From Cycas panzhihuaensis (Eukaryota > Cycadophyta): a stretch of DNA of 64,000 nt. This document shows, one piece after another, positions 12,757 through 25,600 of the stretch (its first letter is position 1; each line of letters starts with the position of its first letter). The stretch spans positions 236,227,741-236,291,740 of the forward strand of contig CM041465.1 of NCBI GenBank assembly GCA_023213395.1, in the 5' to 3' direction. Under the pieces are notes generated by a model. That model saw nothing but the letters and a program-made list of their open reading frames with translations. It was not told the DNA's origin and ran no database searches. The position numbers and the translations under genes are program-made.

Positions 12757-15700
12757 ATGTCTTCTCAATTTAAGAAAAATATAAACTACATCTTAAAAGG
12801 GAACGACAATTGGGATCTATGGTGTATTGGAGTTAAGAATGATGCTAAGTATGAAGGCCTTTGGAGAGCCTATCTATAGCTTATACTTGTCATTCTTGAA
12901 ATAGCAATGGCACCTACCTCTAAAGGAATGCCACTTGTAGCTCCAGCAGATCCTGCAACTAAATTATAATGGAAAATTGATGATGAGAAGATTCATGCAG
13001 GTATTTTATTAGTGACTGATCACTCCCTATAAAATCTAATTGATGAACAACAACATGATACAACCTAGAAAGTCCTCGAAGTACTTAAAAAGAATTTCAA
13101 TGCAAAGTTTGATCTTAAATTTATTTATCTAGTCTTAAAGATGAACATGATGAAGATGCATAAGGGATGTACATATGAAACAATCAACCTCCTTTGACTA
13201 ATCAAACAAGTAATAAACAAAGATTTTAAGACCTAATATATTACATAGGAATTCCTCATATAGTCCTATCTATATATATCTAATTATAAGAACTTACTTG
13301 GGAGTCTTTAATCAAGCAGAATGTTGAAGACACTTAACTTTAAAGCTCTTGTAGAGAAGTTTACAGAATTTGATAAGACCCTTAATACTAATTTTACAAC
13401 TTCAAATCCTCTTTTAGATGCAACTTTTAACATGGAAGAAAAGGTATGCATCTCAAAGAATTAGTGTCACTCTCATGGTAGAGGAAATAATCGAGTAAGG
13501 GGTAGAGAATAAGGAAGAGGAAATCAGCCACAAGGTCAACATAACCATCAACAAAAATAACCTAGATAGTCTTTAAGCCAAGTGCCACCTTTTAATGCAA
13601 GATAGTTAGGCCAAATTAGTACTTCATGAACTAAAAATTAGATCATCATATGTGAAAGGTATAATAGGAAAGGACACCTTGCAAAGGATTATCATATACT
13701 TGTATACAAATTACCTAAGTTTTAACAAAAATACAAAGATAATAATGTTGATAAAACATGTGAAGAATAGTTTGGTGGTATAGGTTTTGCTCAAGCGCAT
13801 ATTCAAATACTTGAGGGAAGAACTATTGATCAAACTAAGAGGTATTTTGAAGTTCATTGTGGCTAAGCCACCTGTGATCTTGAATCACCAATGCAAACCC
13901 CTCTTTGTGTTGTAAATAATATAACTTCAAACACCTCCTCATGGATCATAGATACAAGAGTGACATAATATATGACATGTGATTGAGATCTATATCAAAC
14001 TTTTGATTCTAATATATATGGTATCATTTACATGGATAACAAATCCAAACAATTGGTCAAAGGTATTAGAAACATATGCTTGAAACACCTAGGCTTGAGA
14101 GACTTTACATTACTTGATATCTTGTATATTCCTAATCTAAAACAAAACCTACTCTCCTTATCCACTCTTGTCTCCTATGGATTTTATCTTAGTGTTACCA
14201 TAAATGATGAAACTTTACAAGTCATTCACCCTCTAATAAATCGAGTGATCTTGATTGGAAAAGCTTACTAGAAAATTATTTAAGTTGAATGACTTCCCAT
14301 CTTTTGAAGCTAATTATGCTCAAAGCCCTTATGCTGATGAAGACTTTACTTTTAATACCACTTTGACACACTGTAAGTTATCCCTAGAAGCTCTTTGGCA
14401 TACTCACATGGGCCATGTTTATATTAATCAGCTTAGATATCTTTACCATACACTTCTAAGTTTGTTTAAGTTCTCCTTCAAGTCCTTTAAATAAAGCATG
14501 TATCATAGTCAATCTCATAGATAACCCTTTACTAATAGGCAGTGGAAATTAAGTCATCCTCTTCAATCGGTACACTCTAATCTATGTGGACCAATGCCCA
14601 TTTCATCATTAAAGCAAAAATTATATTATATATCCTTCATTGATGATTTTACCAGGAAAGTGTAAGTGGCTTTTTTGACTAGGGAATATAAGACATTTGG
14701 TGTCTTTAGAGGGTTTAAAGCTCATACTGAAAAGGAGTCAAGTTATTAGATTAAGTATATCTAAATAGATAATGGTGGAGAATATACCTCTACTGAGTTT
14801 GAAACCTATCTATAAGATAATGGTATCAAGCATCACACTATAATAGTAGGCATCCCCCAATAGAATAGAGTTGTTGAGTGCATGAATAGGTCTATCATAA
14901 ATATGGCTTGAGCTATGTTGATTTATAAAAATGTACCTACTTACCTACAGGTGGAAGTAATTTAGATAGTTATTTATTGCATGAATGCTATTAGCCCATC
15001 TAAAAGAGGAATTTCTCCTATTGAAAAGTGGACTGGATAGGCCCCCACTACCTACCACTTTAAAATAGTTTGCTCAATATGTTATGCCCATATATTGGAT
15101 GGAGATAAAAATAAACTCCAGCCCAAGGCACTTAAAGGCATCTTTATTGGATACCCTATAGATAAGAAAAGGTACAAGGTCTTTATACCTTCATAATAGA
15201 AGATTATTGTCACCAGAGATGTTGTATTTATTGAAACTAATAATCAATTATTACAATTAGACTCCAAAATAGTGAATTATCATTATTATGATGCTACTCA
15301 ATATGATGTATAAATTCTAAAAATTGTGGGTTAGGGGGGGGTGGGGGGAAGACACTCAAGAGTTACTCAAACTATTGGAATCTGATAATAAAGTCATAGA
15401 GGATAGTAGTTATGACTCTGAATCAATGAGTACACACCATACACCACAATTTGAGAATAACATAATTAACAAAGGTAAAGCAGTAGTAGATGGTCCATGC
15501 TCCCTATATGCATCAATATCCTCCTTAATAAATATATAAAATGATCCTTTTCAAGATCTAAATGAAGATTATGTAGTTGGAGAAATGAAGATATCATTCC
15601 CAACTCAAGGTTCTCATGAAGCCTGCTAGCTAAATAAGGATATATGACCTAATGAAATGGGAAAAATTGACACTCGAAGTGCTTATAGATCCAAGATGTA

Positions 15701-17296
15701 GGAATCACCTTTCATTGAGTTAGAACCAATAGAATTACATCTTACTTTCAATGAAGAGCCCCTCTTATATCAAAAAGCTATAAAACGTATAGCTTGGAGG
15801 AATGCCATGAATGAAGAGTATTAATCTCTTATAAAAAATGGTATATTAGAGCTTGTCAACCTACCACTAAGAAGAAAGGTAGTTCAAAATAAATGGGTGC
15901 ATAAAAATAAATATAGATTTGATGGAACCCTTGAAAAATATAAGGTGAGGTTGGTAGCAAAGGGATTCACACAAAGGGAAGGCATCGACTACACTAAAGT
16001 CTTTGCACCTACAACCAAGTGGCCAACAATTAGAACTCTTATGACCTTAGTAGCTTAACAAGGCTAAAAGATTCACTATTTTGATGTAAAAACTACATTT
16101 CTCAATGGTGATCTTGAAGAAGAAATCTACATGGCTTAGCTTGAAGGATTTAAGATTGTTAGTCTAAAGCATAAGGTGTGTTGGATTAAAAAGAACTTGT
16201 ACATCCTTAAACAAGCCCCTTGTGCTTAGTTCACCAAGTTGTCAGAAAGAATGAGGTAACTTGGATATGAGATTTATAACTACCAAGATATTGATGCAAC
16301 ATTATTCATCAAATGCCAAAAAGATAAAGTCACTTATCTCTTAATCTTTGTGGATGATATACTTATAATGAGGAATAGTTAATAGGTAATAAGCTAGCTA
16401 AAGAAGGACTTAGCTAAAACGTTTGAACTGTCTAACCTTGGGTTGATGAAATACTACTTTAGGATTAAAGTCAATTAGAAAGATGGCAAAATCTTTCTTT
16501 CTCAAGAGAAGTACATCAATAATCTTTTAACAAAGTTTCTGTTGGAAGATGCTCAAACTATAGCCACTCTGATAGAACCCAATGTCGAACTAATAGATGA
16601 TGGTGATGATTGAGAGGTAGACATAACACTTTATAGACAACTTGTAGGTAGTCTTATCTATACTACTAATACAAGACCTGATGTTACACACACTATCAGT
16701 ATTCTTACTCATTATATGACAAATCCTAAGCAAAATCACTAGCAGGTAGTAGTGTAAGTGTTAGGGTGCCTTAAGATGACCAATAATATAGTCTCCTGTA
16801 TAAACCCAATTCAAAGTTTAAACTATATGCATATATAGACTTAGACTTTACTGGAGATAAAGACATAAGGAGATCCATGTTTGGGTATATAACACTTCTT
16901 AGAACAACACTAATATCATGGAGATCTAGATAACAAAAGATAGTTACTTATTAAACTATCAAACCTTAATATATTGTTGCTTCTGAGACCAGCAAGGAGG
17001 TGATATGACTTAGGAAATTATTAGAAACATTGAATATCACCCAAACAAGTCCTACTAGCCTTTGTGTAGATAATCAATCAATAATCCACATGCAAAAAAA
17101 TCCTATATTATATGATTGCACTAAATACGTAAGTGTGAAAGTACACAAGATTCAAGAACTAGTTTATGATGGTATAATTTAATTGGAGTATTGCCCCATA
17201 GCAGATCAAATGGCTGATATCTTTACCAAACCACTGTAAAGGGTGAAGTTTGAATAGTTTCGTAGGTAGCTCAACATTCAGGCCTTTATGTTTGAT
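12757..17296 (+). pseudogene. Decayed copia gag-pol polyprotein of Copia-2
   Basis: The start is the ATG of MSSQFKKNINYILKGNDNWD, typical of a copia gag N-terminus. A zinc-knuckle remnant lies near 13655 (CERYNRKGHLAKDYH). The protease site near 13940 reads WIIDTRVT, where the family has DSGAT. Integrase runs from about 14390 (LWHTHMGHVYINQLRYLY) through FIDDFTRKV near 14640 and IDNGGEYTSTEFE near 14765. RT starts near 15790 (AWRNAMNEEY, then KYKVRLVAKGFTQREGIDY near 15940), and its catalytic box FVDDIL near 16350 is intact. RNase H follows to about 17290, ending in LNIQAFMFD. Dozens of stops, mostly TAG or TAA in place of CAG or CAA, interrupt the frame. Non-functional, though several catalytic motifs remain readable. 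Confidence 0.93.
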
Positions 17297-17718
17297 TAAT
17301 TAGAGAAGATGATAATAGGATCATTATACTCGATTCCATTAATTAAAACCCCTTATAGGTATGAAAGAATAAGAGTAAGTCTTTGCTCTATCCTCTTTAT
17401 AAAAATCCCTTGTGGGCACAAAAGGATAAGAGTTGTACTAGTCTTAGAAAATCAAAACCTATGAAAACCTGAAAGGGAATGGGGGATGACCAAATGGTAT
17501 ATGGAGACTCAATAGATAAAGTTATACATTTAAGTTACTTGTCTATTAAGATATATCAAGATCCATCTTAGCCATTTTGATTTAAGGGGCTATAGATCTT
17601 AAGAAGTTCATGGGTTTTTATTCCCCATGAGGGTTTCCCTACAAAAGTGTCAATGTAATAATGAGGCTCAAATGAAGGCCTCATAGAATAGATTTTATCA
17701 CAATGACTTTTTACTATT

Positions 17719-17735
17719 AAGGGGGTGGGGGGGAT
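17719..17735 (+). promoter_or_regulatory. Polypurine tract of Copia-2
   Basis: AAGGGGGTGGGGGGGA followed by one T, directly before the TGATG that opens the 3' LTR. Plus-strand primer. Confidence 0.85.
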
Positions 17736-18041
17736 TGATGTATGTTAATACCTCAAGGTCCTTAGATTAATTATATAAAGGTGACTTTAGATTAGTTAAG
17801 TCACATAGTTAAATATAATTTCATTTATATTTAAGTGTAATTTTTAGATCATATCATTAGGCAGGAAACTCTTTTGGAAACCCTAATGTATATCCTCTTA
17901 TATGTAAGGTTGAATATGAAAGGGAGAGCAATAATTTGCACCTCTCATTTTTTCTCTCAATCTTATTCTCTTCATTTTGCTCTTATTATATGCCATTGCT
18001 TTAGTGTAGTAGAGCGTACCAACTAGATCCTTCACCTAACA
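17736..18041 (+). repeat. 3' LTR of Copia-2 (306 bp)
   Basis: It starts TGATGTATGTTAAT and ends CACCTAACA. It aligns with 10403-10707 apart from scattered transitions and small indels. Confidence 0.9.
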
Positions 18042-20020
18042 CTATGGGATACCACAGAAGCTTAAAGTGCTTATTTTGAAGTGTCAATAGGTGAAACCAC
18101 TCTTAGATGGGCCCATAGGCTACTCTTCACTTATACTTTGGAACCTATCTTAATCCTCCTTTATATTTCTATATAAATGATATTAATACCTCTCCAAGAG
18201 GAAACCTCAGTGTCTACTTCCATAAATATTCTACCAAACAAAGAAGGCATTAATACTCTAGCCTAATCATATGCTATAACAAACATTCCACCTATTCAAA
18301 CATAGGCTTTGGAAGTTCCTTATTATTTGCTCTCCTTTAACTAACCCCACTATAGTCCAACCTCCCCCAAACCTACCTATAAACCAAGATCCTCCATACT
18401 CTAAAGAGGGGAACATCATCCTTATAGGTGAAACTATTGATATCAACTTAGCACCTAACAAATTCATCAAATTTAGAGTAAAATACTCCCTCAATGAGTG
18501 ATTGATAATATAGCTCTTTAAAACCTATTAGACTTATTCAAGTGGGATTATATGGACATAAGAGACATAAGCCTTAAGATCATTACCCTCAACATTATGA
18601 CTATCTTTAGGGCCAAACCTGTATGATAAAAGCAATGCCCCATTTATCCCAAATTTTTAGTAGCTCTCAAAATAGAAGTTGAAAAGCTTTATAATGTGGA
18701 CCTAATGACTTCAATTGATTTCCCTTGATGGGTATTTAATAGCATCCTAGTTGTAAAGAAAAATAAGGTTACTCACATTTGCATAGACTTTAAAGACATC
18801 AATAATGCTTACCCTAAAGATAACTTCCATCTCTTATTCATAGACCATTTCATCAATAGGATGATAGGGTTTGAGATTATGTCATTAATAGATGGAAATT
18901 TAGGATATAATCAAATCTAAATTTCACCCAAAGATATTACTCCTTGGGGTATATTTACCTATATAACCATGCCCTTAGGCTAAAAAATGCTAGTTTAATA
19001 TACTAGTGAGCCATGCACTTCATTTTCCATTAACTCTAGATATTCATGGACTATCTATTAGGCCTATCATAAAATATGAGTGAACACCTTATCAATCTTA
19101 AGAAAATCTTCCTAAAGATGTGGAAAGTTTTACATTAACTTGAATCCACATAAGTATATATTCATGATCACAATTGGTAAGATTTTGAGCTTTCTCATTT
19201 CTCAAAAAGGGATCCAAGTTGACCCTAAGAAAATGAGAGCAATCTTAGAAATATCCCAACCCTGAACCTAGAAATAGTTTAAATCCCTCTTAGGGTGATT
19301 AGGTTTCTTATAGCATTTCTTGGAGAAATTCACCATGAATGCTAAGACCTTAATAAATCTCCTCAAGAAGGAGACCCCATTCATTTGGACCCTAGTAGCC
19401 TAAGTTGACTCTTAAGAGCTTAAATATGGCCTTATTTTTGCCCCCATCCTAGCTCCTCCAAGTTTTAATTAATTGTTTATTTTATGCATATGATTTATGA
19501 GTGATTCAATTTGGGTTATGTTGGTCCAGATAGATGACCTTAACGTTGAGTGTACAGTCTATTTTATTAGTCACACTCTCATAACTGCTAAGCTTGATTA
19601 TACCTCTACTAAGAAAGAGTGTCTTTTCCTCATTTTTCTACTAAAAAATTAAGGCACTACCTCCTAAGCAACATGATTAATACCATAGTCCAATCTAACC
19701 CCTTGTATTATTTAATGACAAAATCAAATCCCATACGATGAATAGAAAAGTAGGTTATACTCCTATAGGAGTATGATCTACAAATCATTAACAAAAAGTT
19801 TCAAAAGGGGATGGTTGTTATAGAGCAACTTACTTTTACACCCATCCCAAATCCCATAAATATTCCTATTGACAATTCATTCCTAGATAAAGCCATCTTA
19901 GTTGTAGAGAGATTTGAATACCATAGGCCAATCGATGACAAATAGTATAATGACATCATTCACTATATCATTCACCAAACCTACCTAGAGAATATGAGCA
20001 ATAAGATTAAACAACACATA
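18042..20020 (+). pseudogene. Gypsy pol remnant F (RT and RNase H)
   Basis: Starting directly after Copia-2, this holds a decayed Ty3/gypsy pol. RT begins near 18660 (LVALKIEVEKLYNVDLMTSI). VVKKNKVTHICIDFKDINNA lies near 18750, and LIDGNLGYNQI and ISPKD near 18885-18935. The catalytic region near 19045 is degraded to FMDYLLGLS. GKILSFLISQKGIQVDPKKM lies near 19180. RNase H pieces (KECLFL near 19615) follow to about 19800. The text stops being recognisable near 20020, where a possible LTR begins. Motifs match elements C and D, so it is a relative of the gypsy group to the right. No gag, integrase or LTR of its own is identifiable. Confidence 0.82.
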
Positions 20021-20476
20021 AGTGTTTCACCAAAACCTGGTCTCTTCATATGCATTTGGATCATGTTGGTAAATTGTTTCTTGTTACATGGTTTTATTGA
20101 TGATGATTGATGTACATTGATTTGATTTGATGGATTGGGCCCTATTTTGTTGAAATAATGCATGATTATTGGTTGATGAAATGTAATGAATGATATTATT
20201 AGTTTATATTCCTATCATTCTATTGATGACATAAACTATTGTGACAAAGTTTTCTTTATAACTTGCTTAACTTCATACCTCCTTCAAAATTCAGTTGTTT
20301 CTATCTTATTTTTGAGATTTCACCTATGTTTTCATTATTTATCACCTTTTAGGCCTGTTCTTAATGCATTTCTCCTTATTCTAGGCTTATTTAATCTTTA
20401 TGAACTCATTTTTATGATTGGGAATTCATTAAATGCTAATTTTTATCATTTTTTTGGATCAAAATTCCACTTTACC

Positions 20477-20640
20477 GAAATCACATTTTTCACCCTATCA
20501 AAAATGCGACTGATCACATTTTAAGAACAAAATCACATTTTTTTGGTAGCTAAAAAATATGACTTATCATATTTTTAGAATAGAATCATATTTTTGGTAG
20601 GTGAAAAATATGGCCAATCACATTTTTTACTATCATGTAA
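20477..20640 (+). repeat. Imperfect tandem repeat, about 50 bp x 3
   Basis: Three successive units carry the pattern ATCACATTTTT, then a spacer, AAAATATGA or AAAATGCGA, then TCACATTTT. They lie near the left end of the presumed LTR, where enhancer-like repeats often lie. Confidence 0.6.
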
Positions 20641-22073
20641 TAGAAAATTAGGTCAACATGCTAAAATCTTACATGTTGCCATCCAAATTTGGTGGAATTT
20701 AATTCTCTCAATGCCCAGAAGTGTTATAAAGTGATTGTTGATTATAGTTATTGAGAGATCGGTTAGAGTTGTGAAAAATTAGAGAAGAAGAAATGATTCT
20801 TGCTCTAATTGTGAGATTTTGTGAATTTCTTGGAGAATTCTTAAGGATTGCTACTGTGCCTTTGAAGACTTTATTTCCTGAAGTTATTAGGTGAAATCTC
20901 CAAGAAGTCTTCTTGTTGTATTATTGCTACTCAATTGTTGATGGTCTAAGCTTTCATCTTCTTGGATCTTCATCAATTTTTACTTCAAACTTCTCTTGAT
21001 TTAGTAAGATCTTTTCTATTAGCTTTTAAGCTTGTTGCATGTTGTCTTGAAGGTAACTTTGATGTAGAAATTTTTCTTTTCATTGGCTAATTACTGTCAT
21101 ACTTTTGTTTGGAATTTTGTTATTGAAATATACGCTAAAAGGTCTGCCCTTTATGGGGTTCCTTAAGGATAGAGTAGGGTGGGGCATGGTCATCTCTCCA
21201 CCATATATCTAGCTACTCCTTCCCACTCTTTCATAGTAGCTTATATTTAAGTTGGATTGCCACTCTTGTTTGGCTCTAGTTTGGCCTCTTTGGATTATTG
21301 TCGCTTCCTTCTTTGCTCTCATTTTGAAGGAAAGTATGTGGAAAAGTTACTTAAGTGAAAAGAAAACTGTTATTTTAAGGCACTCTTTATAATAGGAAAG
21401 GAATATTTGTCTTACATCTATCCTTGCATGCACTTTTATTTTCAAGTTAGCCTTTGTATCTTGATAATCAAAAGTTGATAATGTTGTTTGGTTGGAATAT
21501 TTCTGATTTTTAGTTTGATATTGGGTTCAAGGATTTCTTTTGGAGCTCTCACTACTCCAATAGTGATAGAACCTTAGGTTGATCTTGCATGGTTGATTAT
21601 TATTTAGATTTATGACTTGTCCATCATCTCATATGTCTAAAAATCATCATAAAATAGTAGTAGTTCCCTTTAAGATTCTCTTTTCTTATGCATTATTTCA
21701 TCATTTTTAAAAGAATTAGTTGCATGCATCAAGGTTATAGCATATTAACTAGTCTTGCATGTAGATTAATCTCTTTTAAAAAGAAATTGACATAAACATT
21801 GTGTGGTTATTTTTAGATTTTGAATAGTATCATCTCTTTTAGAAGTAAAGTGTGCATGTAGGAAATCTATCTCATAGTTGCATGTGCATCTTTTCTTAAA
21901 AAAAAAAAAAGAAAAAAAAAAAGAAATAACAAAAAACACTTACATGCATAGTTTTTAGTGTATTTGTTTATGATTTCATTATAAAAAGCCAAGAAAAAAA
22001 AGATTGATATGAGTTTGATCTTGTGGTTTCTTTGATTGTATGGTCTTACTCTTTTTACTTTACATATTTGCAA

Positions 22074-22087
22074 TGATATCAAAACCT
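22074..22087 (+). promoter_or_regulatory. Candidate decayed initiator-Met primer-binding site
   Basis: TGATATCAAAACCT resembles TGGTATCAGAGCCT with G-to-A changes only, and follows a CA that could end an LTR. It competes with the site at 22216 as the true primer site of element D. Confidence 0.4.
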
Positions 22088-22215
22088 AGAAACCTAAACA
22101 AGACAAGCTATTGTTACCATTAGCTTACCCTCTCCTACGTCTTAATAAAACTCAAAAGGTTGAAATGATTATAAGAGAGAAGTGCCTGGGAAGGATATTG
22201 AAGATATTCTAACAG

Positions 22216-22236
22216 TGGCTCCGAACTTAGAACTCC
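22216..22236 (+). promoter_or_regulatory. Candidate gypsy-type primer-binding site of D
   Basis: TGGCTCCGAACTTAGAACTC follows TTCTAACAG and resembles the TGGCGCC/TGGCGAC-type sites of gypsy elements. It is the alternative to the site at 22074. Confidence 0.35.
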
Positions 22237-22699
22237 TTTATCAAGTCATATAGATTATTAGATTCTATCACCGCATTTCACATCTATAACTTTCATCGTA
22301 CCCTCTCTCACTAAGATAGATGTCACTACTAGGCGAAGATTCCTTCTTAGGAGTTGGGCAAAGATGGTCCTTTAGGTCTTTTTTGAGCTTCATATTAGAT
22401 CTTCCCCATGCTCCAGACTATCTTGTTGGAAGCCTTGCTGAGGATCCACACATAATACACCATCATCTTACTAGGGACAAACCTAGCACCACCATCTTTC
22501 TAGAAACCATACTAGGAGCCACCATTTATCTTTAAGTAATGTTATTGAAATAATAATACCTACACCTAGGTGCTCATTGAGACTTTAAGGCCTTCTACCT
22601 AATTCCCAAATGTGCCCATTACACTTTGGTCAATATGTTTCATCATCATACGTTGAATCCTTAGTGTTTTAAGTACATGATACAAATGTTTATCTTCCT

Positions 22700-25600
22700 G
22701 AAGATTTAGCTTAACTATATAACATACTGGTGGGGCAGGGATATCTAGATCTTTTGCAGTATCCTAGTGATCCTTCTTTTGTGGATGCTTCTTCCCATAG
22801 GAAGAACCATCTTCTACTTGATTACATTCATCTTTTCTTGAGTTGATTCTTACTAGGATCCCTACCCCACTATGCATGCTTGGTTATCATGATCCATTTC
22901 ACCCAGAGACTGATACTATATCATATTTATCTCAATATATCTAGATTGATCCCTTGGATGAAGACTATGAATCGATTGCGGTAGACCCTCCACCTCAAAC
23001 TATATGGTCTCCTCACTCTTCTTGTCCTCCTTCACCAAGACATGCTTCATGACCTCATTCTTCACTTATGGAAGAAGTTGATGATCACAAATGAACTCGT
23101 TCACAACCTCGTCAACCCTCTCCTAGGCAGTAGGTTTAGGATCAATCTTCCCATTCTATACCTCTCACTCATGGAGGTGATACTACCATAGTGGATTATG
23201 GTATTCCTAGTTCTATCCACATACCTACTTCTAGTCAAGCTTTTATGGCTTCATCTAGTTTTCGACCCATTCAATCTTATTCTACCAGGATTGCCTTATC
23301 ATATTCTATTTCTTCTACCACTTAGGTACCCCTTCACGTATCGCATACCATTGGATCTCATGATGTTAGGCCTCATCTACCATCACCTAGAGCATCTAAC
23401 GTGATTTCCTCATTGTACCATATTTCTTATACTCAATTACCACATTCACATGCTTCGGTAGGGCAATCACAACTTTTGGGGACTTCTAAGCCTATTTATT
23501 TCTCACATATTCCTAAGCCTAGTCCATAACCTAATCATTTTTATACCTTTAATTCAAGTTTCCCATAAAACCTCATATTGTAAACCAATTCTGTGGTTAA
23601 TCCAATAGTGTGATTTATTCCTCCTTCTACTCTTCCACTTCATGATGTTTCGCAACAACAACCACAATCATAACAACCTATGTATTCATCTATTTCTCAT
23701 TCATCATCCTTACCTCAACATCCTACTACATTGAGGCTAAGGAGACCCTTTCTAGACTATATGAAGTCTTCATTCCCATGCGAGGTTTTGTTGTCACCTA
23801 TGCCCTCGTTTCTTCCTAAATTACCTAAATTTTCTAGTGACTCATCTTAAGACCCTATCTCCTATATACAGGCATTTTTGCTTGCTTGACAGACTTTATG
23901 CCATATAATTATGTTATGATGTGTCTATTCCTTAAATTGCTTCAAGGTGATGCTTTGAAGTGGTTTTATTGTTTTCCTTTAACTTTGATTCTCTTGTTCC
24001 AACAACTAGTTCACTCTTTTATCAATTATTTTGATGTTACGAGATCATTTGAGTTGGGCATCAAGTCCTTTCTTACAATTAAACAAAATAATGATGAAAC
24101 TTCAAGAGATTTTGTTTAGAGATTTTAAGATCAAGTTTATGCTTGCCATTCATATCTTAATCCTAGTTTGCTATTTGATCTATTTACGAATGCATTGAGA
24201 CCCCATGTACATTTGGAAGTTTTAAAACTTGGTCCTCAAATGTATGAAGAATTAGTTGACCATTGTTTGGCATTAGAGACATTTGAAATACAAGTAGGTA
24301 TTAAGAAGGTTAGAAAACCTATGCCTTCTAAGGATCCAGTTCATCCTATGAAGGCTACCCATCATCTTACTTCTTTGATTAGATCTCTTCAGCATGCAAT
24401 AAATACTAAGTTATGTATTGATGGTACATCTCATGCTCAATCTTCTTAAGAGACCAAAGTGATTTATTTGACTGAGGGGAGGAAGACACAAGCCCCTCCC
24501 TCTCCTCCTCCTCCATTTAGAAAGATAAAATAGTACTCCTATCATCAGACCAATGTACATGATAGAAGTGAGTGCCGAACTATTTAAGATGAAGTCCATA
24601 ACACAAACACTCAAGTGGACCATTCTTCCAAATCATCGCAAGACCAAATGATCCATAAAGATCCATTACCTTAACATAATGAGAAAACCAATAAAGAAGA
24701 TAAAGGTAAAGAGAAGCAGATACAAGACGATGAAGACCAACCTTCAAGCTCTGATTCATCGAAGAAGACTATAACTCTCGCAAGTGTTCAAGTAAGAAGA
24801 AACACCAATCAATCTCATCCACCTTCTAAAGGTGGGGATACCAAGAGAACCATAAATATGGTGGAGACTTCAAAGAGTGCAGGTCCATCTAAATCATCCG
24901 ATGATTTGATGGTGAGGAATCCTAACTCTTTACCTCTAATACCCCCCTATCCTATCAAGTTTAGGTCCATTCCTTCTAGTTTAAAGGATGGATCTTTCTC
25001 TTTGGTAGATGAATTAAAGACCATTCCCGTGGGAATATTAGTTATTGATTTTCTCAAGTGTTGCCCTAAGTAATGTTAACTTTTATTCAATGCATTGGTA
25101 GTCCCTGCAGTAGCTTCTTCACCTATTTCTACCCTTTCCTTTGACCTTGCTACTTTGCCCAGTCATTCCACCCACGTGGTGAATGACATTACTCCATTTT
25201 ACATTGAGATCATCAAGGATGATATTAACATCAAGCGAGTTATCATTGGCAAGGGATCATCCATCAATGTAATACCTCTTCATCTTGTCAAGAATTTGGA
25301 TATTTCCATTTTTAATCCATGTGAATGGATCTGCCAAGGGTATAACAAGAATCAAAAGGTGCCCCTGGGTCAAGTTACTCTTCCACTCACGTTGGAAGAT
25401 AAGATAGTACTTACTAACCTTACTATCATTGATTTGGATCTAGAATATAATATTCTTTTAGGTAGACTATAGATCACCCAAATGGCAACAATTTGTTCAT
25501 CCCTTTTCAGTGAACTCAGGTTCATCTATGAGGGAGAACTTAAGATTATCAAATGAAAGCCAAAACCTATTAAATAATCAATTCCTCTCATTAAGACTTT

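Larger units (their letters stand above)
10403..18041 (+). mobile_element. Copia-2: full-length Ty1/copia LTR retrotransposon
   Basis: A 7639 bp element with direct LTRs at 10403-10707 and 17736-18041, an initiator-Met primer-binding site at 10710, a strong polypurine tract before the 3' LTR, and a copia-order gag-pol at 12757-17296. Its LTRs share no similarity with those of Copia-1, so it is a different family. The flanking 5-mers (TTCAA left, CTATG right) do not match, so no target-site duplication is visible: either flank has changed or there was recombination. About 2 kb separates the 5' LTR from the gag start. On the right it directly abuts a gypsy pol remnant. Confidence 0.92.
20064..22214 (+). 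repeat. Probable 5' LTR region of gypsy element D
   Basis: This AT-rich, non-coding stretch lies where the 5' LTR of D should be. It could open at TGTTGGT (20064). Two endings are possible. CA at 22071-22072 is followed by TGATATCAAAACC, a decayed initiator-Met primer site. CA at 22213-22214 is followed by TGGCTCCGAAC, closer to gypsy primer sites. The matching 3' LTR is outside the window or lost, so neither boundary can be confirmed. It contains an imperfect tandem repeat (20477-20640) and a long A-rich tract near 21898-21925. Confidence 0.4.

Noticed and set aside
20186-20524. 112-codon hydrophobic frame that might be a membrane protein
   Set aside because: Its composition is that of T-rich DNA (phenylalanine and leucine runs). 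It lies in a presumed LTR and overlaps the tandem repeat.
21895-21925. Long A-rich tract that could be the tail of a non-LTR element
   Set aside because: No LINE or SINE body lies upstream on the + strand and no flanking duplication is seen; treated as simple sequence.
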